Positions 1 to 10,100 of a stretch of DNA of 64,000 nucleotides are shown in pieces. Source of the DNA: Brachionus plicatilis (taxonomy: Eukaryota > Rotifera > Eurotatoria > Ploima > Brachionidae); the NCBI GenBank assembly GCA_010279815.1, contig QEOQ01000359.1, positions 524,688 through 588,687 of the forward strand. The letters are read 5' to 3'. Every line of letters starts with the position of its first letter. The first letter of the stretch is position 1. Below the pieces are notes generated by a model. That model ran no database searches, was not told the DNA's origin, and saw only the letters and a program-made list of their open reading frames with translations. Made by a program: the position numbers and the translations under genes.

Positions 1-2063
1 TCAACGATTAATTTTGGTATATCATTATTTCGACAAACAATTTTCGACATGCTAGAATTATTTCATAAAGGTGAATTTCGACTCGTGTTTGTTTAAGAAA
101 ATTTTATTTCGACATTACATTAATTTGAAAAATAAAAAATTAGACATGTATTAATTAGACAAGATTGGACATAATAAAAAAATAATTAATAAAAAAAATT
201 ATTATTCAATTAATAAAGATAAATTATATAAAAAATCAAGTAATTGATTAGAAGAAAAATCAGAAATAATTTGATTGATTTGTTCTTCTAGTTTAACATA
301 AAGCTTAAGTTTTCTAATTGAAGAGTCAATGAATCTATTAGAATATAAAATAAAAATGCAGAAATAAAAAAAGTGTGAATATTTGTAGAATTACTAGAAT
401 CAATTAGATCAATTAGAATTACTAGAATTTCGGCAAAGTAAAAATTTTGCTCATTTTCATTTTGTTCAATTTTGCTCAAAAATGAATAAAAAAATTTGAA
501 AAATTGCAGTTTGCAATTTGAATTTTAATTTTAAACAATTTATTAAAAAATTAAAAATGTTAATTTAGTAGATTTTTTTTATTTTATTTGATGTCCAGTT
601 TGCAGTCTTCTTTTTTTTAATATAATTGTCAAGATTATCACGACTACTACTAAGGTATCCGACTTACTGATATTTTTTAATAGAAAACATAGTGTCCATT
701 TCAAAAAAAAATATTCTTTTTTTGATAAAAAAATTATTTACTATTTTCAGTTTTCAATTTTTTTTTTAAATATCTTTTATTACATATTGGATAAAAGATC
801 AAAATAGATTTTAAGATAATGAATTACTGTCAGCTTTCGCTAAACCGGCCATATTCGGAAAATATTTTTTTGACATATTGTCAAAACTGCCGAACTCTCG
901 AAAGTCCGACACTAGAGGAAAATTTAAATTTTACCGGATTAAATACAAAACAATTAACATAAATTTTTTAAAAAATTTAACAAAAATGAAATTCTAATAA
1001 CGGATTAAAAAAATTTTTATATATTTAATTCATTTAATTCATGTCAACAATGTTCGATTGTTTATTATTTTTATCAATGAAAAAATCTATTCTTTCAGAT
1101 ATGTAATTTTTTAGCGACATTTAAAAAAATTTTTGTCGAATTAAAAATTTAAAAATATAAATAATTTATAAAGAAGATGTCAGTTGTCTAAGCCGAATTA
1201 TCGAATTATATACAAGCTTTTATATTGCTTTTTATAAGAAAGGGAAAATGAAAAATTATTCGGCAATCGAATTTTTCGAATAATCGAAGACGAATTTTTC
1301 GATTTACGAGGGTTGACTTTATATTATTTTAAAATAAAATAAAAAAATATTTTTCAAAATTATTAAATTAATTTAATTTTATTAAAAATATATTTAAAAT
1401 AAATCTATTTTAAAGAAAGTACTAATTAAGGTTGCTTCAATCTTCCAAGCTCAGCAAAAATTTAATTTTTCAAATTAATAAAAAAATTGACACTAAAGTT
1501 TTTTATTTTTCTCAAAAAATTAAATTAAGAAAATTTTCTTTAATTTTATACACTTTAAAAAATTTTGAAAAAATGCATATTCAATTTAATTTTAGAAAAC
1601 CTTAAATATTTCAGTATCACAAAGATACTTTAGACCACAGGGATCATTTTTAAGATTACCAAAACTAATTGAATTTAAAAAAAAAATGAGCAATTTAACA
1701 TTTAAATCAACAGTGCCTAGGTTCAAAAGATGGTGCAATTGACCCATAAAAGTCTGTGAACTATTTTTTATGTTTACTTTTACCTCTCCAATCTGCACTC
1801 TTGTGCTAACCAAGGCTTAAATAGCTATCACCCTGTCCGCATACACATCCAAGTCCAACTGGCATTCAACAAGCAGGAATAAAACATCAAATCGTTAAAA
1901 ACCGGTCCAATCCGACCTCGTCAGGCTGACTCAGCAACACAATACTTTTTTTTCTGGCACAAAACAGTTTCCAAATAGCTAGTGGCTACATCAGCTGCGA
2001 TTTTCATTATCAAACAGAAATACATCATGTCTGGATCGAACTTTACCATTTCGCTAGAGCTGA
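1..2063. other. A+T-rich non-coding sequence left of the WDFY3 fragment
   Basis: No coding sequence is supported here. The words TCGACA and TCGAAA recur near both 1-120 and 3540-3640, which may be weak outer ends of the element that carries the WDFY3 fragment. The left arm of an inverted repeat lies at 424-571. Open frames on the minus strand in this part are A+T-rich and match nothing I recognise. Confidence 0.4.
424..571 (+). repeat. Left arm of inverted repeat flanking the WDFY3 fragment
   Basis: The segment reads almost identically (about 90% by eye over 145 bp, with a few short indels) to the reverse complement of 2934-3082. Shared stretches include GGCAAAGTAAAAATTTTGCT and TTGAAAAATTGCAGTT. 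The two arms enclose about 2.36 kb that contains the broken WDFY3 copy, so the whole looks like a foldback-type element. Confidence 0.8.
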
Positions 2064-2893
2064 GCACTAGCTGACAAACAATTGAACAAACCGAGCAATG
2101 AGAGTGTGACGCCGTTGCGAGTGCGGTCGAACACGGCCGTGCAGCTGCAGGGCGCGTCCAGGACGATGGGCGGCTATGTGGGCGTGCGGGCGTTTCAGCC
2201 GATTCCGGTGAGCAAGACTGTGGAGAGTTTGGGCGACGCCGGCTTTTTGCTGGCACTGGTTGCCATGGCAACCGATGTCGAGTTCATGTACCCCGCCGTC
2301 AAGTGTCTCGCCTGTGTCCTCAAGTCAAACGCATAGATACACAAAGAAATGGAGCAAATGCACGGCTATCAGCTGTTGGCCATGTTCTTCTAGCGAAAAA
2401 AAGCGCTCATCAATAGTCACGTGCTTAATTTGACATTTTCGCTGGCTGTTTGCGACGACAATGGCAAATAAGTGAGCGGTGTGTACAACGCGAAGGCGTT
2501 GGAATGTTTAGTGAGCGATTTGGACATTTGGCACGAGTGCTCGGCCGAAATAAGTCGCTGTTTGCACGAGAAAATCAACGAGTTGTTGGTGAGTGACTGG
2601 CACAATGTGAAGCTGTTTCATGGGCTCAAAATGCTAAAGAGAATTTTGAACAGTGTTAAATGCGAGGGCACTAGCAGCGCGCTGCTCACTCACGCTCGTC
2701 GAAAAATTTCATCACGTGCACCAACAATGCCGCCTGGCTACACTCCGTCAATTCGGATACGTCTCACACAACCATTGACTTTGCCCAAGTCCAAGCAATA
2801 CGCGGGTTTCGGTTGATTCAAGCCAATTTCTGCAAGTATCTCCACTTGGCGTTGTTGTTCGATGCTCTCAAAATTAATATCAATCAAAATTAA
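2064..2893 (+). pseudogene. WDFY3: WDFY3/ALFY (BEACH-WD40 autophagy adaptor) gene fragment, broken
   Basis: Translation in one frame from about 2064 to 2690 follows the armadillo-like middle part of WDFY3 (Drosophila blue cheese), a large BEACH-WD40-FYVE scaffold for selective autophagy. Recognisable phrases are GYVGVRAFQPIPV, LALVAMATDVE, CLACVLKSN, HKEMEQMHGYQLLAM, KALINSHVLNLTFSL and CLVSDLDIWHE. Three in-frame stops interrupt these phrases (TAG 2334-2336, TAG near 2394, TAA near 2469). A frameshift follows near 2700, after which a second frame stays open to TAA 2891-2893. Only some 270 of more than 3,000 residues are present and no introns are seen. The piece is noticeably richer in G+C than its flanks. 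It is a dead gene fragment; transposon capture is an inference from the flanking inverted repeat. Confidence 0.8.
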
Positions 2894-2933
2894 ATGGGGA
2901 CAAGAAATGTTTTTTTTTAAATATATCAATATT

Positions 2934-3082
2934 CTACTAAATTAACATTTATAATTTTTTAAATAAATTATTTTAAATTAAAATTCAAATTGCAACTGCA
3001 ATTTTTCAAATTTTCTTTTCTATTTTTGAGCAAGATTGAACAAAATGAAAATGAGCAAAATTTTTACTTTGCCAGAATTTCC
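2934..3082 (-). repeat. Right arm of inverted repeat flanking the WDFY3 fragment
   Basis: This is the inverted partner of 424-571. The arms stop matching just after the word GGCAAAG (seen on the complementary strand); beyond it the right side runs into an AT-hook reading frame that has no counterpart on the left. Confidence 0.8.
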
Positions 3083-3097
3083 AACTCTAGATCTTAA

Positions 3098-3340
3098 ATT
3101 GAGAAAAATTCTAAAAGAGGCCGTCGAAAAAAGGCTCTACCGGCTCTAGAGAGAAATTCGACTGGTCCTTTAAATGTGCAAATTTTCAGATCAATACAAG
3201 CCAATATCGAACCTTCAATTCAAACTCAATCAGCGACAACATCAAATCAAATATTGAGCATTGGCGGAAATAATCAATTATTAGAAAATCAAAACGGTCA
3301 AACCGCGAAACGTAAAAGAGGAAGACCGAGAAAAAATTAA
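3098..3340 (+). CDS. Putative C-terminal exon with two AT-hook-like motifs
   Basis: The frame is open for 80 codons after a TAA at 3095-3097 and ends in TAA 3338-3340. It has no ATG, so it would be a terminal exon or a remnant. Near its start it carries KRGRRKK, then a Gln/Asn/Ser-rich stretch, and it ends in KRKRGRPRKN, a canonical AT-hook (RGRP core) that binds the minor groove of A/T DNA. It abuts the right arm of the inverted repeat. Similar basic tails occur inside the CCGTA elements at 6 kb and 49.7 kb, so I read it as the end of a transposon-encoded DNA-binding protein. I cannot name the family. Confidence 0.35.
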   Translation: MEKNSKRGRRKKALPALERNSTGPLNVQIFRSIQANIEPSIQTQSATTSNQILSIGGNNQLLENQNGQTAKRKRGRPRKN

Positions 3341-3652
3341 TATTTTTTTTTCGATTTTCTTAAGTATTTTTTCTATATTTAAAAATAATTTTTCTATAAA
3401 ACAAATATTTTTTCTAATTTTTTTTTCTATTTTTCGAAAATAAAAATTCTATAAAAAAAAAATTTTTCTAATTTTTTTTTCAATTTTTCGAAAATAAAAA
3501 TTCTATAAAAAAAAATTTTTTTTTTCTACTATAAAAAATATAAGCCATAAAAATTTCATGTCAAAGTATTAATTATCTGAAAATTGTTTTGTCGAAATAA
3601 TTTTGTCAAAATATTATTTGTCGAAACAAGGCATATCCATTAATTTTAATAT

Positions 3653-3747
3653 CAAACGATAAACTCTTTGAATTGATGATCAACTCCAAGATGCCACTTA
3701 TTGCCCAACTCATTTTACACCAGAACCCCATGGGCACGGATTTTCGG
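3653..3747 (+). other. Exon-like coding-quality fragment, unrecognised
   Basis: A short stretch with balanced codon use stands out from its A+T-rich surroundings. It translates to phrases including LFELMINSKMPLIAQ and HQNPMGTDFR and ends at a donor-like G|GTATTT. I do not recognise the protein. It could be a lone exon of a captured gene or a non-coding coincidence; no partner exon was found. Confidence 0.25.
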
Positions 3748-4113
3748 TATTTTATTTTTAATTTTTTTCCCAATTTTCATTCTGATAAATAAATTAAAAA
3801 AATTTTACTTCAAGCCTTTTATTTGTATCAAACATGACAAAATAAACTTAACAAAATACCAAGCGATTTAGAAGACAAATAAAATATTTTAAATCGCTTG
3901 CTATTTAGAACATAAATTATAATTATTAAAAAAAAAACACATAAATGGTTCGGATTAACTATTTGGCATAATTGATATTTTCTCTAGTTTTTTTGTTACA
4001 AACGTCTTTGCACATCACCTAAACACAACAATAGCCTAAGCGGCAACTTTTCCACTTGCTATTCATTTTGATGCTGTAATCAAAAATTAGCCCCGATTGA
4101 GAAATAATTTAAA

Positions 4114-7100
4114 ATGACTCAGCAAAACGCTACACCTGTTAAACGAAAAGAAATATACAAATACGACGCGCCGTGGACTCTGTACGGCATGAACTGGAGC
4201 GTTCGGCCGGACAAACGATTTCGTCTGGCCCTGGGCAGCTTTATAGAGGAGTACAACAACAAAGTGCAGATTGTAATGCTGGACGAAGAAGCTGGCGAGT
4301 TTACTCCTCGAAGCACATTCGACCATCCCTATCCGACAACAAAAATAATGTGGATTCCCGACACGGTATATTTTTTAGATAAACACCCGACATCATTCTA
4401 TTGGCAAGTTTTTCTATCTTTTGCTTGATGATCAGGGTCCATTTGTTCAACTCCATTTAATTTTTTTTGCAGAAAGGGGTTTTTCCTGATCTGTTGGCCA
4501 CAAGTGGAGACTATTTGCGAATTTGGCGATGTGTTTCTGAGACCGACACCAAGCTCGAGGTTCTTTTAAACAACGTAAGTTGGCTTTTTAATTGTTGACT
4601 TAAATAGTGAAAGTTTTATTCTGGAATGTTTTAATTGGAATGAGATGAAAGTGATGACAAAAAAATTTTGTTTTGGAATTTTGATAGAATTTTGATAGGT
4701 AGAATAGCAATTTGTTTTTTTGGGTGACAGAAGAGAATAATTATTCTTTCATTTAAATGTTTTTCAGGTGGGAGTCTATTAAATTGTTTTTTTGGGTAAA
4801 TAAAAAAATTTGATGATGATGATTATTTGTCTGAAAAAATATTCCAGGAATTTTCGAATTCTTAACATTTGTGTTTAGGAAATATTATTATTATTTGTTA
4901 AAATTAAAGTCCCATGGACAAGTATTAAAACAAAGAAAAAAAAGTAGAATATAAAAAAAAAAAATTTCTTAATTTATGACAAAAAATATTAAATTAAATT
5001 TTAATTACAAGAATAAAAAAATCCGATTCAAGCCGTATTAAGCTAAACTTCTGATATGCGCACTTTTGGTGACAAATTATTTATTTATTTATTTGAGTGA
5101 ATTAAGCATTATAGACACAAAAAAAAGAGATAAGAAAAATTAATTAAGTTTTAAGATATGTACAAAACATAAGTAAAATTAAGTGAAAAAATCTACTTTT
5201 AGAAAGTCGTTTAGAATATTAAATAAGTAAAAAAATTTCAAATTCTGTGACATTTCAATCTTAAGTTGTTGAACAAAAAATTTAATTGAGTCCACCAAAC
5301 TTTGGTTTGCACAAAGGAAGACATGGTCAATAATAGAGATATTTTTTAAAAAAAGTTAACTTATTCCTTTTTTAATACATGTCATATAAATTGAACATTG
5401 CTCTTTTTAAAATCAATGCTCATTTTTTACTGACATGTCACTAAATTCGGATGATTACGTTAAATCAATCTTAAATTTTAAATGGAAACAATTTAAATAA
5501 TGAGGAAAAAGTCAAATTCTTAGGAATCACATTAGACTCAAAGCATACATTTGGTCCAATTGTGGATGAGTCGAAAGAGCGCTGTAATTCAAGGCTTAAT
5601 TTACCGTATCCCCTTGTTTAGCGACACATGCTTTAATACCATGAGTAGGATATTTGGTGCATGGTCTAACATAGACCTCACAATGTTAAATTTTTTATTT
5701 TAAAAGTCCAATGGGTCACATAGTCGATACATATTAAAAACGTAGCGTTTATAATAGAAATTCAAATAGAAAAACAGAGCTTCAAAAAAAGTCTTTATTA
5801 GAGACTCGGGGTTTTAAACTTAAAAAAAATTTAATATAAAAAATATTGATTGAATTTATTTCATAGATGCAACGTTAGAGTTATGGTAAAAAAAATTAAA
5901 TATAATAAAAAAGTTTAATTTTAATTATTGACCCGGTATTTAAATTTAAAAATTTAAGACAAAAAAGAGAAAAAAAAAAATTTAAAAAAAAATTATTTTT
6001 TCGATTTATTCGTGGAACCTTTCTTTCTTCCTAGTGGCTTTCTAACTGAACCATTCTTGTTGTAAACAACTGGCGTACTAACACTTGTCGAAGTATTTTG
6101 TATATTTTGTTGTATTGTTATATCTTGCAATGGCAAACGTTGAACGGTGTGAATATTATTATTCTGACTATATATTGGTGGATCGTTTCGAACCATCATT
6201 ATATCTAATGGGATTTGTGCTGATGATATACACTGGGAAATATTTGGTGTTTTTGAAATAGGGGCTAAATTTACTTGAGACGATGATTACCAATATATAG
6301 TCAGAATAATAATATTCACACCGTTCAACGTTTGCCATTGCAAGATATAACAATACAACAAAATATACAAAATACTTCAACAAGTGTTAGTACGCCAGTT
6401 GTTTACAACAAGAATGGTTCAGTTAGAAAGCCACTAGGAAGAAAGAAAGGTTCTATGAATAAATCGAAAAAATATTTTTTTTTTAAATTTTTTTATTCTC
6501 TTTTTTGTCTTAAATTTTAAAATTTAAATGCCGGGTCAATAATTAAAATTAAACTTTTTGTCTTAAATTTAAAATTGTGAGATCTATGTTAGACCATGAA
6601 CCAAATATCCTACTTATGGTATTAAAGCATGCGTCGCTAAACAAGGTGATACGGTAATAAAATATCTCTCAAATAAAAAATGGGTTCTAAATTCAAAAAC
6701 ATAAGGTAATCTTTACAAATCCTAGATAGGATCAATCTTGGATTATTCTTTTCCTTGCTTGAATTCATTCTCAGAAACTAATATCAAAAATAAACAAGTA
6801 ATTCAAAATTCAACAGTTCGATCTATTTTGAAGCTAAAATATGATAACCCTTCCAATATTATTCACCAAGAGGCCTTCAATAAACTTAAACTACTAACAG
6901 TTTCAAATCGACTCTTTGAGTTGAGTGAGAGATATGCCAGGGCAGGACTGGGTCATTGGTTGTTAGACTGCTGGAAGAATATAGAGAAGGTTTCGAATCA
7001 AGATATATCGAAAATCCAACTCCATTGTGTAATTGCTATCTGGAAATTTCTTCTTTTTCCTGAATTATCAAGTATTTAAACTTGTCTAACCTTTAACTAT

Positions 7101-10100
7101 TTCAATATATCGTTTTTGATTTTCTTTTTTTTTCTTAGACTTATTTATCTTTTTTCTTTTTATTTATTTTTTATTTCTATTTTATATTATTTAACTTTAT
7201 TTTAATTTTTTTTAATATTTTATTCTGAAGGAGCATTAACTCGATACTTATAAACAAATAATTAAATAAAATATATTAAGAATAATTTAAAAATATAATT
7301 TATACCAAAAATCTATTTTAGCCCACTAAGATCTTACCACATTTTAATTTTTTTTTTAATATTTATTTAAATTTCATTTTAATTTCTATACTATATACCC
7401 CTCTCAGTTCCTTCTAATTTTTTACTTATTATTTGATTATGTATTGTATAACAAAATAACAATAATGTTTATTTAATTCTATATCTTATCAGTTCTCTTA
7501 TTTCTTTAATTTCCCTTTTATAGCGCAATGTGCTACCATAGGCGATCTCCTAGTAGTCCGCCTCCGCAAGCTTGCTTGCCGTAGCTTATTATTATTAAGT
7601 TATAGAAATAATTAAATCGTATTTTTTTAAATTGATTGTCACATTAAAATATTTAAAAATTTTAAAAAATACAATGAACTAAATTCAATTTCGATTGTTT
7701 CAATTCAGAAAAATTTGAATAGCTTTTTTACTACAAAGAATAATTTAGTTCTATTAAATACTTAATGATAAAGCAAATTTTCTAAATCTGAATTACATGT
7801 CTATAAAAACTGTGCAAAGTAATTGTACAGATTAATTGAATACTTTTTGATGCCGTGCAAAACGCAGAAAATTGCATAGTTTTTCTTAAATTTAAACATT
7901 TTACAGAACTAAATTATCTCTTTAGGTAAAAAAGTTGTTTAAAATTTTCTGAATTGAAAAGGTCGAATTGAAACGAACTTCACAGTCCCGCGGCCAGAAC
8001 TGCAGACTCAAGACAGTGTTGGTAATCGACTCCAATCGATTGATAAATTTCATTAATGAACCTTTTTTTGAAATGTGATGGTTAATATTTTAGTGAGCTA
8101 CTTTAATATTTTTCAATGACTTTTATTTTCATATTTTCATAGACATTTATGTGAAAATTTAATTTTTTTAAATGTGACTTTAATATGTTCATATGATTTT
8201 TATAGAATAATGTAAAACTTTTTTAGCATAAAAGTGAGTTTTTTTTTTAAAGAATAAAATGTGTAAATATAGAATATAAAAATTTGACTTATAATATTTT
8301 AATATAACTAATTTTGTGAATACCCAACAAATTTAATAAAAAATAAACAAATTTATTCAACCAAAAAAAATTTTATTAAATCAAACAAAACATAATTAAA
8401 ATAAACAAAATAAATGATTTCAGAATAAAAAAATAAACCGAAATTTTTTTGTTAACATTTACCAAAAAATTTAATTAATTAATAAAAAAGTAATTTATAT
8501 AAAATAATTTTTTTGTGCAGCAGGACAATAATGGCTTTTTTTTTTCACTAAAGCGTTGCTATTTACACATAATTTATTATCAGTTTCAGTATTTGCTGAT
8601 TACTTCTGAAGAGATTTCTAACTCTTTAACACTTGATTCACCGTCTGATTCTTGTATTACATTTTCAGTAAATTGGACACAATCAGCCGGTTGATACTGT
8701 AAACAAGGTCTAGTTTTTAAATAATCAATTTAAAAAGATATAAGTTTAGTTTAGTTTATTTTTAGTTTAATAAAAAAATAATTAGTTTAAAAGATTTTTT
8801 TTAGCTTCAACTTTAAATTAGGTAATTAAAAATAAGGTATCAATTTTAAATGAAATTAATTAATTGAATATAAAATTAATTCTCAGTTAATAAAATATTA
8901 TTATTTTATCTTTTTAATCGAAGAATCAAAAAATTTTTCTTTATTTAATAAAGGTGTGAAGCTAACATATTTAACTCTTACAAACTTTATTCATATTTTT
9001 ATTTTTATTTCTTGATTTATTTTACTTAATTTTTTATTTTTTTTCTGAAGGAGCTTAAGCTCGGTACAGTTAAAAAATAAATAAATAAATAGTAACAAAA
9101 AAATTGTTTTGTTTTATTCAATTAAGTTTATTTTTAGCTTAATTGGTTTATTATTTAAAGTATAAATTATAAATTTTTAAAAGTTACTGATCAATCTATT
9201 AAATTAAATTTATTCAGTAAACACAGCGTGGGTGATGTAAAAAAATTAAATTAAAAAAGTAAATTAAAGAAGAGTTTTGTCTTTCTAGATAATTTTAGAG
9301 AATAAATTATAATTTTTTTCATAATTGTGTGAGTCACATGATTTAATAGAAATAAAACAAACTCCTTGAATAATTTTTCAAATTAGTTTGTTTTTAGTTT
9401 TTTTAAAGAGTAAAATTTATTTTTTTTTGTGGTGATTTGTTCCAAGGAAACGACTAATTCTTAATAGTAGGATTTTCTATATATCATACAGGTGGTAATT
9501 GATTTAATATGAAAATAATTTATTACTTTTAAATCAGAACATATTTCTTTTATTTTTTATTTCTTAAGTGATTCAAACAAAAAAAAAACAATTTTTTTCA
9601 TCTGTTTGTCTTACAATTTCAAAATTTTTCATTTTTTTTTATTAACAAAACTACTTTACACGAGGCTGATAGGGAGATTAACTCATCGAGTTCTAATCAA
9701 TTAAATAGATTTACACTTTTTTTAATCGTGGGGGTTGTATTAATTTATTTTGTAGCTTTAAAAATAAATTTTAAATTTTAAACATTTTAAAGAAGATATA
9801 AAAAAAAAATTCTATAGCTTTAAATTTGTCTTATTTGATTATACTTTTAATCATTTTTTGTCTTGCTTTTCTAAAGTTTCAATTTTGTAAACACGTGTCG
9901 CAAACTTCATCATGTTTCAATATATATAATTTTAATTCCAGGTTATTTAACTCTTAAAAACTTTATTCATATTTTTATTTCTTGATTTAATTTTACTTGA
10001 CTTAATTTTTATTTTTATTCTGAAGGAGCTTAAGCTCGGTACAGTTAACAAATAAACAAATAAATAAAAATGGTATAATCAAAAAATATTAACACATCAA

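Larger units (their letters stand above)
5604..6654. mobile_element. CCGTA-end foldback element, copy 1 (TA target duplication)
   Basis: The element starts CCGTATCCCCTTGTTTAGCG and ends with the inverted form, flanked on both sides by TA. Reading the interrupted LINE frame across the insertion restores ...RLN-L-IKYLS when one TA is removed, which fixes the ends to the base. The outer arms (about 100 bp) and inner arms (around 5925-6177 and 6288-6570) are inverted copies. The left arm holds about 230 bp absent from the right. Each inner arm carries the same short reading frame with a basic tail. TA duplication and terminal inverted repeats fit the Tc1/mariner-like class, but no transposase is present. 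Confidence 0.85.
5500..7265 (+). mobile_element. Non-LTR retrotransposon (LINE) 3' part, split by a nested element
   Basis: Reading frame 5500-5603 gives [18 protein letters not shown] and continues to SRLN, the late part of a Jockey/CR1-like reverse transcriptase. After the nested element (5604-6654) the same coding sequence resumes with IKYLSNKKW and [15 protein letters not shown], with one stop in the early part, and then stays open at 6738-7079. A 3' tail follows with the hairpin word GAAGGAGCATTAACTC at about 7226 and an A-rich end. It is truncated at its 5' end and cannot be active. Confidence 0.75.

Noticed and set aside
1921..2271. 116-codon minus-strand frame antisense to the WDFY3 fragment
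   Set aside because: It is Arg/Pro/Ser-rich, overlaps the conserved WDFY3 reading on the other strand and has no family resemblance, so it is a shadow frame.
2334..2471. Reading the in-frame TAG/TAA codons of the WDFY3 fragment as reassigned codons or as introns
   Set aside because: Other genes here end with TAA, TAG or TGA, so the code is standard. The stops fall within continuous conserved phrases with no splice sites around them, and a frameshift follows.
4087..4326. Minus-strand frames over DCAF7 exon 1
   Set aside because: Antisense to a strongly conserved exon.
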